Part shown: positions 25,066-33,212 of the stretch, piece after piece
How positions within the stretch are numbered: the first letter of the stretch is position 1
Layout: every line of letters starts with the position of its first letter
From: Mycolicibacterium sp. 018/SC-01/001
GTDB lineage: Bacteria > Actinomycetota > Actinomycetes > Mycobacteriales > Mycobacteriaceae
Direction of reading: 5' to 3'
Length of the DNA stretch: 64,000 nucleotides
NCBI RefSeq assembly: GCF_007096635.1
Contig: NZ_VKAA01000012.1
Span: forward strand, 62,001-126,000
Position numbers and translations under genes: made by a program
Notes under the pieces: model-generated
Database searches by the model: none
What the model was told of the DNA's origin: nothing
Seen by the model: the letters and a program-made list of their open reading frames with translations, nothing else

Positions 25066-26211
25066 TCACCGTGACGGACGGCATATGAATGCCGTTGCCC
25101 GGCTTGCCGCTTTGGACCCGATCCGGGTGATCACGACCGAGGCGTGGTGCTCGCCGCGCAGCCGCAGGCGTCTGCGCAGCGCGTCAGGATCGACGTCGAC
25201 GCCGCGGACCAGGATCTCGAGCGCGCCCACGTTGCGCGCCGAAAGCGCCTGGCGCAGCTGACGTTCGCTGTAGGCGAGCTGTTCGAGCACCTCGAATCCC
25301 CGCACCCCGGCGGGGAGCCGGTCGCCGGACAGGTAGGCGATGTCCGGGTCTATCTGCCAGAGCCCGTGACGGGTGGCGTAGTGGCGCACCAGGCCGGCAC
25401 GCACCACCGCCCCGTCGGGGTCGACCAGCCAGCGCCCGGCCGGAGCGACCCCGCAGTCGTCGGAGTCGGTGTCGAGGACCTGCTCCCCCGTGTCGAGCAT
25501 CGTCGCCCGCCGGCGCGTGCCCGCGTTCGTCAATCCCGAGGACCACAGACACGCCTCCCGCACACTGCCCGCCAGCGACGTGACCTCGATCTCGCCGGTG
25601 AACCCCATGCGTCCCACCATCGCGAAATCGATTCCGGGAGCACACTTCACCGCATACTCGCGTGACGTCAGTGCGGCGAGCAGGTCGTCGAGCGGCGGCT
25701 GGTACGCCCGGGGGTCAAAGCGTCGCGTGGAGCCGCTGCGCCGCCCCGGGTCCGCGAGCAGCACCGCATCCCTGCTGACCGGATGCAGCGCGTCGGCGCG
25801 GCACAGCGGCACAGCAGCACCGACGTTGTTTCGGGCCATCGCCAGGCGCACCGGGTCGACGTCGCTGCCCATCACGAAGGCGGCCGAACCCGTCAGCGCG
25901 GCCAGCTCGGAACCGATCGAACAGGTGACGTCGTGTACCACCGCCCCGGCGAGTCGCTGCGCCCGGTGGGCCGCGACCGGCGCCGCGGTCGCCTGCTGCA
26001 GCGCATCGTCGGTGAACAACCACCGGTGCGCGTCGGCGACCTTGGCCCCCGCTCGACGCCGCAGCCGGACCGTCTCCACCAGCATTGCGGCGCGCTCACC
26101 GAATTGCGTTCGCGCACTTGCCACATCGGCGATGAGGGTGGCTGCGGTCAACTCCAGCCGGTCGACCTCGGCGAGCGCCTCCCGGCCGGGGTCGGTGCGC
26201 AGGAAGCGCAC
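25066..26211 (-). CDS. Methyltransferase-fold protein with THUMP-like C-terminal domain (Rv3037c-like)
   Basis: A conserved actinobacterial protein. The middle has a degenerate methyltransferase core (VVHDVTCSIGSELAALTG, FVMGSDVDPVRLAMARNN, AVLLADPGRRSGS) and the C-terminal ~70 residues match the THUMP-like domain (RQALSARNVGALEILVRGVD). The function is unknown; an RNA or nucleotide methyltransferase is plausible. The start is unclear: the coding pattern begins near AFSLDDVRFLR but only GTA/GTC codons stand there, so the GTG at 26209-26211 is given as the first canonical start. It follows the upstream methyltransferase closely, so coupling is likely. Confidence 0.75.
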   Translation of the reverse strand: MRFLRTDPGREALAEVDRLELTAATLIADVASARTQFGERAAMLVETVRLRRRAGAKVADAHRWLFTDDALQQATAAPVAAHRAQRLAGAVVHDVTCSIGSELAALTGSAAFVMGSDVDPVRLAMARNNVGAAVPLCRADALHPVSRDAVLLADPGRRSGSTRRFDPRAYQPPLDDLLAALTSREYAVKCAPGIDFAMVGRMGFTGEIEVTSLAGSVREACLWSSGLTNAGTRRRATMLDTGEQVLDTDSDDCGVAPAGRWLVDPDGAVVRAGLVRHYATRHGLWQIDPDIAYLSGDRLPAGVRGFEVLEQLAYSERQLRQALSARNVGALEILVRGVDVDPDALRRRLRLRGEHHASVVITRIGSKAASRATAFICRPSR

Positions 26212-26228
26212 ATCGTCGAGGCTGAACG

Positions 26229-27218
26229 CTACGACGACGTGCCGCCCGGCTTGATCCCCGTCACCATCACGTTGTAGAACCAGCCCTTCGGCACGACCCG
26301 GCGCCAGACGTTCGAGTCCACCCACGACAACGTCATCCAGCTGGTGAACGCGAATTTGGCCCAGCCCCAACCCAGACGGCCGGGCGGGACGGCGGCCTCG
26401 AAGGTCCGGACAGGCCAGCCGAGCATCGCCGCCGTGAATTCCTCACTGGCCGTTCGCACGTCGACGGCCCCGGCGTTGGTCGCCATCCGCTCGAGGTCGC
26501 CCGGATCGAACGTGTGCAGGTCGACGACGGCCTCCAGCGCCGCCGCACGCGACGACTCGTCCAGCTCGGTCTGCGGCCGGCGCCAGTCGGAGAGCATCGG
26601 CAGCTTCGTCACGTTGGTGGCGATCCGCCACGTCAGGGTCGACAGTTCGCGGGCATACCGGTTGCCCACCGTGGTCGGCTCGCCGGCGAACACGAATCGG
26701 CCACCGGGCTTGAGGACACGCACGACCTCACGCAGGGACAGCTCGACGTCGGGGATGTGGTGCAGTACCGCGTGCCCGACGACGAGGTCGAACGTGTCGT
26801 CGGGGTACGGAATCCCCTCGGCATCGGCGACACGCCCGTCGATGTCGAGACCGAGGGACTGGCCGTTGCGGGTGGCCACCTTGACCATGCCCGGGGACAG
26901 GTCGGTCACCGAACCGCGACGCGCGACGCCGGCCTGGATCAGGTTGAGCAGGAAAAAGCCGGTGCCGCAGCCCAGCTCCAATGCCCGGTCGTAGGGCAGC
27001 TGCCGCTGTACCTCCTCGGGCACCGCGGCGTCGAAACGGCCGCGCGCGTAGTCGACGCAGCGCTGGTCGTAGGAGATCGACCACTTCTCGTCGTAGGTCT
27101 CGGCCTCCCAGTCGTGATAGAGCACCTGCGCGAGCTTGGAGTCGTGCATCGCCGCCTCGACCTGCTCTCTCGTCGCACGCGGCTGCGGCTGGGGATCGGT
27201 CACGTCTGACGTCGTCAT
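26229..27218 (-). CDS. SAM-dependent methyltransferase (Rv3038c-like)
   Basis: Class I methyltransferase of 329 residues. Motif I is RALELGCGTGFFLLNL, the second acidic site is VTDLSPGMVKVA, and the UbiE/COQ5-like block DLVVGHAVLHHIPDVE is followed by LREVVRVLKPGGRFVFAGEP. The C-terminal part contains aromatic stretches (WAKFAFTSWMTLSWVD) that could bind a hydrophobic substrate or membrane. The substrate is unknown. The start MTTSDVTDPQPQPRA lies 35 bases after the short EchA stop; the larger open frame upstream is a shadow. Confidence 0.84.
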   Translation of the reverse strand: MTTSDVTDPQPQPRATREQVEAAMHDSKLAQVLYHDWEAETYDEKWSISYDQRCVDYARGRFDAAVPEEVQRQLPYDRALELGCGTGFFLLNLIQAGVARRGSVTDLSPGMVKVATRNGQSLGLDIDGRVADAEGIPYPDDTFDLVVGHAVLHHIPDVELSLREVVRVLKPGGRFVFAGEPTTVGNRYARELSTLTWRIATNVTKLPMLSDWRRPQTELDESSRAAALEAVVDLHTFDPGDLERMATNAGAVDVRTASEEFTAAMLGWPVRTFEAAVPPGRLGWGWAKFAFTSWMTLSWVDSNVWRRVVPKGWFYNVMVTGIKPGGTSS

Positions 27219-27252
27219 GCCGGGCAGCCTAACGCTCCGCACACCGGGCGGG

Positions 27253-27903
27253 TCACGGCCGGTCGAACGTGGCCTTCGCCCCCGCCAGCACGTGCGGCGG
27301 ATAGTCGAGGAAGCGGCGTGCCCGCGCGAGGGCGGCGTCGTAGACGCCGTCGGGCGACACCAACTCGTCGACCAGTCCGAGGGCCAGGGCTTCGCGCGCG
27401 TCCACGAAGCGCCCGGTGAACACCAGGTCGCGGGCCTTGCTGGGGCCGACGGCGGCGGCCAGCCGGGTCGTCCCGGCGGACGGAACCATGCCGGCCAGGA
27501 TCTCGGTCGACCCGAATTTGGCGTTGTCACCGCTGACCCGCCAATCGGCAGCCAGGGCGAGCGTCAGTCCCGCGCCGAGGGCATAGCCGGTGATGGCGGC
27601 GATCGTCGGCCGTGGCACCCCGGCGAGCGCCTCGATCGCGTCGTGACACAGCTGCGCCGCCGCCGCGGCCTCTCCGACGTCCAGCGTCTGCAGCTCCGGC
27701 ATGTCCTCGCCGGCGGAGAAGATCTCGTGACCGCCGTAGACGATGATCGCGGCGAGCTCGGAGCGCTCCGCCAACTCCGCGACCGCCTCGGTGAGCTCGC
27801 GGTAGACCTGGCGGGTCAGCGCGTTCGTCGGCGGCCGCGAGAGCAGCAGCGTCGCGATCCGGGGCTCCTGCTCTCCGGTGTGGACGCTGACGAACTCACT
27901 CAC
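27253..27903 (-). CDS. echA17: Enoyl-CoA hydratase/isomerase family protein, C-terminally short (EchA17-like)
   Basis: Crotonase-fold protein. The N-terminal blocks are intact: IATLLLSRPPTNALTRQVYR, the oxyanion-hole region YGGHEIFSAGEDMPELQ and ITGYALGAGLTLALAADWRV with STEILAGMVPSAGTTRLA. The product is 216 residues. The M. tuberculosis protein, as I recall, is about 254, and the last ~38 residues (the C-terminal helices used for trimer packing) are absent. Only 34 bases separate this stop from the next gene, so there is no hidden tail. It may be active in another oligomeric form or be decaying. Its GTG overlaps the NUDIX stop. Confidence 0.8.
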   Translation of the reverse strand: MSEFVSVHTGEQEPRIATLLLSRPPTNALTRQVYRELTEAVAELAERSELAAIIVYGGHEIFSAGEDMPELQTLDVGEAAAAAQLCHDAIEALAGVPRPTIAAITGYALGAGLTLALAADWRVSGDNAKFGSTEILAGMVPSAGTTRLAAAVGPSKARDLVFTGRFVDAREALALGLVDELVSPDGVYDAALARARRFLDYPPHVLAGAKATFDRP

Positions 27904-28745
27904 GAGCTCGATGCACCGTCGGTGTGGCCCTGCGGGGCACGACGATTACGGGCGGCGTTGTAGCGCTCGCTGTTGAAGAATTCGATCTCCCAGTTGCCGC
28001 CCTGCGGCGCGGTCAGCGACGGCTCCACCGCGACGATCGTGCGTTCCACCGCCAGGACTTCGGAAACGGTGTGGCCGGCCAGCGCGTCGAGCTGCGTCCA
28101 GGTCGGCGGCAGCAGGAAGCTGCGGCCGTCGGCGAAGTCGTCGAGCGCCGCCTCGGGGGTGACCCACCCCGCCTTGTCGGTTTCGGTGTTGTCACCGTCG
28201 GCGCGCTGGCCGTGCGGGAGGGCGCCGACGAAGAAGTACGTGTCGTAGCGGCGGGTGCGCTCTTCCTTCGGCGTCACCCAATTGGCCCACGGCCGCAACA
28301 GATCCGAGCGCAACACGAGGTTCTCGGCACGTAGGAATTCGCCGAACGACAGCTGCCTGCTCTCCAGCGCAGCGCGCTGCTCGCGGTACACCGAGGCGTC
28401 GTCGACCAGCAGGTCGGGATCGTCGGCCGAACCGGCGAACAGCACCCCGCATTCTTCGAACGTCTCCCGCGCTGCGGCACACACCAGCGCCTCGGCGAGC
28501 TCGCTGTCGACGCCGAACCGTTGCGCCCACCAGCGCGGATCAGGCCCGTGCCAGGCGATGTCGGCGTTGCGATCGCGGTCGTCGACGCCGCCGCCCGGGA
28601 ACACCATCACCCCGGCGACGAAATCCATCGCCGCATGGCGGCGCATCAGGAAGACTTCAATCCCTTCCCCCATGCCGGGGGCCTTGTCGCGGATCAGCAT
28701 CACGGTCGCCGCGGGTCGCGGGACCAGGGGATCGTCGGAACTCAC
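27900..28745 (-). CDS. NUDIX-fold hydrolase (Rv3040c-like)
   Basis: A 281-residue protein with a NUDIX domain in the N-terminal half: GVMVFPGGGVDDRD, then a Nudix-box-like stretch AARETFEECGVLFAG. The canonical GX5EX7REUXEEXGU spacing is lengthened by a ~40-residue insertion, as in the NUDT19/RP2-like group of CoA and acyl-CoA diphosphatases. CoA-ester hydrolysis would fit the neighbouring echA gene, but this is inferred. The GTG start overlaps the stop of the ABC ATPase gene, and its own stop overlaps the echA GTG, giving a coupled three-gene unit. Confidence 0.84.
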   Translation of the reverse strand: MSSDDPLVPRPAATVMLIRDKAPGMGEGIEVFLMRRHAAMDFVAGVMVFPGGGVDDRDRNADIAWHGPDPRWWAQRFGVDSELAEALVCAAARETFEECGVLFAGSADDPDLLVDDASVYREQRAALESRQLSFGEFLRAENLVLRSDLLRPWANWVTPKEERTRRYDTYFFVGALPHGQRADGDNTETDKAGWVTPEAALDDFADGRSFLLPPTWTQLDALAGHTVSEVLAVERTIVAVEPSLTAPQGGNWEIEFFNSERYNAARNRRAPQGHTDGASSS

Positions 28746-29593
28746 TGCCGCCTCCGGTGCGCGGCGCGGGTGCGCGTGCGCCGCGCGAAGTACCGGCCGT
28801 CGATCAGGTCCAGCGCGATCGACTGGCCGAACGCGGCGGACAGATTGTCTGCGGTCAGCACATCGGTCAGCAGACCGGCGGCGACGACCTGACCCTCGGA
28901 CAGGATCAGGCAGTGCGAGAAGCCGGGCGGGATCTCCTCGACGTGGTGGGTGACCAGCACCATCGCCGGCGCGTCGGGGTCGAGCGCGAGATCGCTGAGC
29001 CGCGCCACCAGCTCCTCGCGGCCGCCCAGATCCAGCCCCGCCGCGGGCTCGTCGAGCAACAGGAGCTCGGGGTCGGTCATCAGGGCGCGGGCGATGAGCA
29101 CCCGCTTGCGCTCCCCCTCCGACAGCGTCCCGTAGGTGCGGTCGGCCAGATGCTCGCCGCCGACGCTCTCCAGCATGTCCAGCGCCCGGGCGTAGTCGAC
29201 GTCGTCGTAGCGCTCCCGCCACCGGCCGAGCACCGCGTAGCCCGCCGACACCACGAGGTCCCGCACGATCTCGTCGTCGGGGACCCGCTGGGCGAGCGAG
29301 GCGCTGCTCAGCCCGATCCGCGCCCGCAGCTCGGACATGTCCACCCGGCCCAGGCGTTCACCGAGGACGTGGGCGACGCCGGACGAGGGATGCTCCATCG
29401 CGGCGGCGATGCGCAGCAGCGAGGTCTTACCTGCGCCGTTCGGGCCGACGATCACCCACCGCTCGTCGAGCTCCACCGACCAGGTGATGGGCCCGACCAG
29501 CAACCGGCCGTTGCGCCGCAGCGTGACCTCTGCGAAGTCGATGAGCAGGTCTTGATCGGCTGCTGGTTCTTCATCTCCGGGGTCGGCTGGCAC
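28742..29593 (-). CDS. ABC-type ATP-binding protein (Rv3041c-like)
   Basis: A single ABC ATPase domain of 283 residues with Walker A GPNGAGKTS, Q-loop region, signature LSEGERKRV, Walker B LLLLDEPAAGLD and the switch His in LVTHHVEEI. No permease is encoded next to it, and the domain is closest to the stand-alone YlmA/ModF-like type (ELDERWVIVGPNGAG). A soluble role or a distant partner is therefore possible. The GTG giving PADPGDEEPAADQD was preferred over longer frames. It heads the coupled ABC-NUDIX-echA unit. Confidence 0.85.
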   Translation of the reverse strand: MPADPGDEEPAADQDLLIDFAEVTLRRNGRLLVGPITWSVELDERWVIVGPNGAGKTSLLRIAAAMEHPSSGVAHVLGERLGRVDMSELRARIGLSSASLAQRVPDDEIVRDLVVSAGYAVLGRWRERYDDVDYARALDMLESVGGEHLADRTYGTLSEGERKRVLIARALMTDPELLLLDEPAAGLDLGGREELVARLSDLALDPDAPAMVLVTHHVEEIPPGFSHCLILSEGQVVAAGLLTDVLTADNLSAAFGQSIALDLIDGRYFARRTRTRAAHRRRQ

Positions 29594-29606
29594 CCGCTCA
29601 TCGTAG

Positions 29607-30296
29607 TCAGCCCGCGGGATGCCGCCCGCACGCCTCGGCGAGCGGACCGGCATCAGCCGCGGTGACCGGTCGGCGGACCTGCGCCCATCCGCTGGCGGCA
29701 AGCAGGCGCTGCGGGGTGAGGCGGACGAACAGCTGCACCAGCGGCCCGATCCCGAAGGCATACGCCACCGTGCCGACGCCCACGGTGCCGCCGAGCAGGA
29801 AGCCGAGGGCCAGCACGGTGACCTCGATCGTGGTGCGGACCAGCCGCACCGAGCGGCCGGTGGCGGTGACGAGTCCGGTCATCAAGCCGTCCCTGGGGCC
29901 GGGGCCGAGGCCGGCGCCGATGTACAGGACGGTGCTCACCGCGTTGAGGACCACCGCGGAGACCATCAGTGCAGTGCGCGCCGGGAGCGATTGCGGAGCC
30001 ACGATGAGGCCCAGCGCCACGTCGACGGTCACGGCGATGACGACGACGTTGGCGACGGTGCCGATACCGGGCCGGTTGCGCAGTGGGATCCAGGCCAGCA
30101 GGACCACCACGCCGACCACGGCTGACGCGGTGCCGATCGTCATTCCGGTGCGCAGCGCCAGACCCTGGTGGAAGACGTCCCACGGGTCCAGTCCGAGGCC
30201 GGCACGCACCATCATCGCCATCGAGGTGCCGTAACCGGTCAGGCCGGCGAGCAGCACCGCACCGCGGACGGCACCCCTGCCGTGAGCAGACCTCAC
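29607..30296 (-). CDS. yczE: YczE/YitT-type integral membrane protein
   Basis: A 229-residue protein with about five hydrophobic segments and the YczE signature features GTSMAMMVRAGLGLDPWDVF and YIGAGLGPGPRDGLMTGL. YczE proteins are the usual target of a divergent MocR-type regulator (YczR) in many bacteria; the transported or sensed compound is unknown. The GTG start overlaps the stop of a preceding 50-codon gene, and the MocR gene is divergent at 30508, which fits that known pairing. Confidence 0.85.
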   Translation of the reverse strand: MRSAHGRGAVRGAVLLAGLTGYGTSMAMMVRAGLGLDPWDVFHQGLALRTGMTIGTASAVVGVVVLLAWIPLRNRPGIGTVANVVVIAVTVDVALGLIVAPQSLPARTALMVSAVVLNAVSTVLYIGAGLGPGPRDGLMTGLVTATGRSVRLVRTTIEVTVLALGFLLGGTVGVGTVAYAFGIGPLVQLFVRLTPQRLLAASGWAQVRRPVTAADAGPLAEACGRHPAG

Positions 30297-30445
30297 GAGT
30301 GGTCGGGGAAGTGCATCCGGATCGCGTCCAGTTCGGAGCGCATGCGGCGCGCGTCGGCGTCCCGCTCGTCGAGCGCTCCACCGATCGACGGTGAGTAGTA
30401 CAGATCGGCCAGCCGGTAAGCCAGTCGAGATATCCAGTGGTTCAT
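30293..30445 (-). CDS. Small 50-residue protein coupled to yczE
   Basis: A short frame coding MNHWISRLAYRLADLYYSPS and ending MHFPDHS. Its TGA overlaps the GTG of yczE, the arrangement expected of a real, translationally coupled leader gene. The sequence is amphipathic at the N-terminus and charged at the C-terminus (ALDERDADARRMRSELD), with no family I recognise. It is the first gene after the MocR-controlled promoter. It could be a small partner of YczE or simply serve translation of yczE. Confidence 0.55.
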   Translation of the reverse strand: MNHWISRLAYRLADLYYSPSIGGALDERDADARRMRSELDAIRMHFPDHS

Positions 30446-30456
30446 GCGCCCATCAT

Positions 30457-30507
30457 CTGGCCTCACTGGCTTGCTCATCAATAGCCAGTTGGGCAATACT
30501 GGCCTCA
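30457..30507. promoter_or_regulatory. Repeat-rich divergent promoter/operator for MocR (YczR) and yczE
   Basis: The gap between the divergent genes contains two direct copies of CTGGCCTCA (30457-30465 and 30499-30507), 42 bp apart. Between them is the inverted pair ACTGGCT (30465-30471) and AGCCAGT (30483-30489). Repeated half-sites at helical spacing are typical of MocR/GabR operators. The downstream copy runs up to the MocR ATG, which fits autoregulation. Confidence 0.65.
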
Positions 30508-31947
30508 ATGACTGCTTCCATGACCGCCAGATCGCTCGATGTGGACCTTCTCTGCCGCGAGCTGGGCAACTGGCGCACGTCCAGTCGCAGCGGACCCGCC
30601 TACCACGGCCTGTCCGACGCGATCCGGTTGCTGATCGTGGACGGCCGCGTTCCCGTCGGCGCGCGGCTGCCCAGCGAGCGCGCGCTCGCCGAGGCCCTGC
30701 ACGTCTCGCGGACCACGGTCACCGCGGCCTACACACAGTTGCGCGAAGACGGGTATCTCAACGCCCGCCAGGGCGCGCGGAGCACCACCGCGCTGCCCGT
30801 GTCCCCCGCGGTGCCGTCGCTGACCATTCCGACCGCCAACCTGGCCGCGGCCACCCTCTCAGCCCCTGCGGCGGTGGTGTCGCAGGCGTACGCCGACGCG
30901 GCCGACATGATCACCCCGTACCTGCGCGACATCGGCATCGAACTGCGCGGCGTCCCGCCCCTGCGCGAGGCCATTGCCGAAAGATATTGCGCCAGAGGGC
31001 TTCCCACTGATCCCGACGAGATCATGGTGACCACCGGTGCGTTGCACGCGATCGGGCTGATCCTGGCCACCTACACCCAGCCCGACGATCGGGTGCTCGT
31101 CGAACAGCCCACGTATCACGGTGGACTCGCGGCGATGGCCACGCGTGGCGTGCGCCCGGTGCCCGTGGCGATGACCTCGACAGGCTGGGAACTCGACGCC
31201 GTGGAGGCGGCCATCCGGCAGCTGGCGCCGAGCATGGCCTATCTCATTCCCGACAATCACAATCCGACCGGGCTGACCCTGCCGCAGGCGGGACGGCGCC
31301 GCCTCGCTCAGATCATCGCCGACACCCGCACCCGCACGATCATCGACGAGACCATCACGGACATGTGGCTCGATCAAGAGGTGCCGCCCCCGTTCGCGTC
31401 GTCGCTGACCGCCGGCCGGGATCTGGTGCTAACCGTGGGGTCGATGTCGAAATCGTTCTGGGGCGGGCTGCGGATCGGCTGGATCCGGGCCGAGCGCACC
31501 ACGCTGGCGACGGTGGCTGCACTGCGGCCTGCGGTCGACATGGGCACCCCGGTGTTCGAACAGCTGGCTGCCGCAAGGCTTTTGGTTGCCGAGAACGATG
31601 TGCTCCCCGAGCGACGGGAGATCCTGCGGGCCCGTCGTGAGTTGCTGCTCGACCTGTTGCGCGTTCACCTGCCCGATTGGCGGCCCGCGCCCGGCACGGG
31701 CGGGATGTCGCTGTGGGTGCGGCTGCCCGCGCCGATGAGTTCAGCGCTGTCGGCGGCGGCGTCGCGGATGGGTCTGGAGATCCCGCCCGGTCCCCGGTTC
31801 GGCGTGGACGGCACGCTCGAGCGGTTCATCCGGGTGCCGTACACGCTGCCCGACGATCAGCTCGTCGAATCGGTCACGCTGTTGGCACGCGCCTGGCGCA
31901 CGGTGACAGGCTCGGCCCCGACCGACGCGGCCACCGTGGTCGTCTGA
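30508..31947 (+). CDS. MocR/GabR-type regulator (YczR-like), GntR HTH fused to aminotransferase fold
   Basis: A 479-residue PLP-binding transcription factor. The N-terminal winged helix of the GntR type is GLSDAIRLLIVDGRVPVGAR to SRTTVTAAYTQLREDGYL. The C-terminal fold type I aminotransferase-like domain has the PLP-contact block IPDNHNPTGLTLP, IIDETITDMWLD and the Schiff-base Lys in TVGSMSKSFWGGLRIGW. It is divergent from yczE, so it is the expected YczR-type regulator of that gene. The ATG at 30508 was chosen; the frame is open upstream into the operator. Confidence 0.9.
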   Translation: MTASMTARSLDVDLLCRELGNWRTSSRSGPAYHGLSDAIRLLIVDGRVPVGARLPSERALAEALHVSRTTVTAAYTQLREDGYLNARQGARSTTALPVSPAVPSLTIPTANLAAATLSAPAAVVSQAYADAADMITPYLRDIGIELRGVPPLREAIAERYCARGLPTDPDEIMVTTGALHAIGLILATYTQPDDRVLVEQPTYHGGLAAMATRGVRPVPVAMTSTGWELDAVEAAIRQLAPSMAYLIPDNHNPTGLTLPQAGRRRLAQIIADTRTRTIIDETITDMWLDQEVPPPFASSLTAGRDLVLTVGSMSKSFWGGLRIGWIRAERTTLATVAALRPAVDMGTPVFEQLAAARLLVAENDVLPERREILRARRELLLDLLRVHLPDWRPAPGTGGMSLWVRLPAPMSSALSAAASRMGLEIPPGPRFGVDGTLERFIRVPYTLPDDQLVESVTLLARAWRTVTGSAPTDAATVVV

Positions 31948-31954
31948 GCCAGGC

Positions 31955-33187
31955 TCAGTCCGGGATGTCGACCCGGCGCACCATGCCGTCGAGCGCGTCG
32001 GCGGCCTCGATCTCCCCGCGGGTGATCCCGAGGATGAACAGCACGGTGTCGAGGTAGGGGTGGCTCAGTGACGCGTCGGCCACCTCGCGCAGCGCCGGCT
32101 TGGCGTTGAACGCCACACCCAGCCCGGCCGCGGTGAGCATGTCGATGTCGTTGGCGCCGTCGCCGACCGCCACCGTCTGCTCCATGGGCACGCCGAACGC
32201 AGCGGCGAAGTCCCGCAACGCCTTTGCCTTGCCCGGGCGATCCACGACTGTTCCGATGACGCGCCCGGTGAGGACGCCGTCGACGATCTCGAGGTGGTTG
32301 GCAGCCACGAAGTCGAGCATCAGGTCCTCTGCGAGCGGTTCGATGACCTGCCGGAAACCGCCGGAGACGACGCCGCAGTGAAAGCCGAGCCGGCGCAGCG
32401 TGCGCAGCGTGGTGCGGGCGCCGGGGGTCAGCTCGATCTGTTCGGCCACCTCGTCGACGACCCCGGCGGGCAGCCCGGCGAGTGTCGCGACCCGCTCGCG
32501 CAGCGACTCCTCGAAGTCCAGTTCACCCCGCATCGCGGCCTCGGTGATCTGGGCGACCTTACCCTCGACGCCGGCACGCGCGGCCAGCATCTCGATCACC
32601 TCACCTTGGATAAGCGTGGAGTCGACGTCGAAGACGATCAATCGCTTGGCTCTGCGGGACAGGCTGTAGTCCTCGACCGCGATGTCGACGGCCTGCTCGA
32701 CGCTGACCCTGGCCAGGACCGTCTGCAGTTCGCGGTAGGTGCCGTCGGGCACCGACACCCGCATCTCCAGACCCGTGACCGGGTAGTCGGAGACGCCGCG
32801 GATCGTGTCGATGTTGACTCCGAGCGCCGCGGCCTCGCGCGCCACCACACCGAAAGCGCCCGCGGTGATGGGTCTGCCCAGCACGACGATGGTGTGGGTG
32901 GACGGCTGCCGTAGTACGGGTAGACCGTCGCTGCCTTCGATCGTCACGTCGAGCCCGACATCCCAGATCGCCTTCTGCACTTCGTCACGCAAAGCGGTGC
33001 CACCGGCGACGTCGGCCGGTCCGGCCACCAGGACAGCGAGGGTGAGGCGTCCGCGGACCACGACCTGTTCGACGTTGAGGAGTTCGACGTCGTGCGTGGA
33101 GAGCACCTCGAACAGCGCCGATGTGACGCCCGGTTTGTCTCGACCGGTGACGGTGATGAGCACCGACACCTTCGACGTGGTCACCAC
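31955..33187 (-). CDS. serB: Phosphoserine phosphatase SerB2 with two ACT domains
   Basis: Last enzyme of serine synthesis, hydrolysing O-phosphoserine. The 410 residues have two N-terminal ACT domains (VSVLITVTGRDKPGVTSALF and HTIVVLGRPITAGAFGVVAR), known in the mycobacterial enzyme to mediate serine feedback. A HAD phosphatase domain follows, with nucleophile Asp187 and acid Asp189 in IVFDVDSTLIQG, CGVVSGGFR and GDGANDIDML. The start is one of two adjacent GTG codons. It lies 25 bases after ctaD on the same strand and converges with the MocR gene. Confidence 0.96.
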   Translation of the reverse strand: MVTTSKVSVLITVTGRDKPGVTSALFEVLSTHDVELLNVEQVVVRGRLTLAVLVAGPADVAGGTALRDEVQKAIWDVGLDVTIEGSDGLPVLRQPSTHTIVVLGRPITAGAFGVVAREAAALGVNIDTIRGVSDYPVTGLEMRVSVPDGTYRELQTVLARVSVEQAVDIAVEDYSLSRRAKRLIVFDVDSTLIQGEVIEMLAARAGVEGKVAQITEAAMRGELDFEESLRERVATLAGLPAGVVDEVAEQIELTPGARTTLRTLRRLGFHCGVVSGGFRQVIEPLAEDLMLDFVAANHLEIVDGVLTGRVIGTVVDRPGKAKALRDFAAAFGVPMEQTVAVGDGANDIDMLTAAGLGVAFNAKPALREVADASLSHPYLDTVLFILGITRGEIEAADALDGMVRRVDIPD

Positions 33188-33212
33188 CCCGGCAGAACCC
33201 GAACGCGCGGGA

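Noticed and set aside
27219..27252. A frameshift hiding the rest of echA17.
   Set aside because: The gap is only 34 bases, too short for the missing ~38 residues, and neither other frame continues the family sequence.
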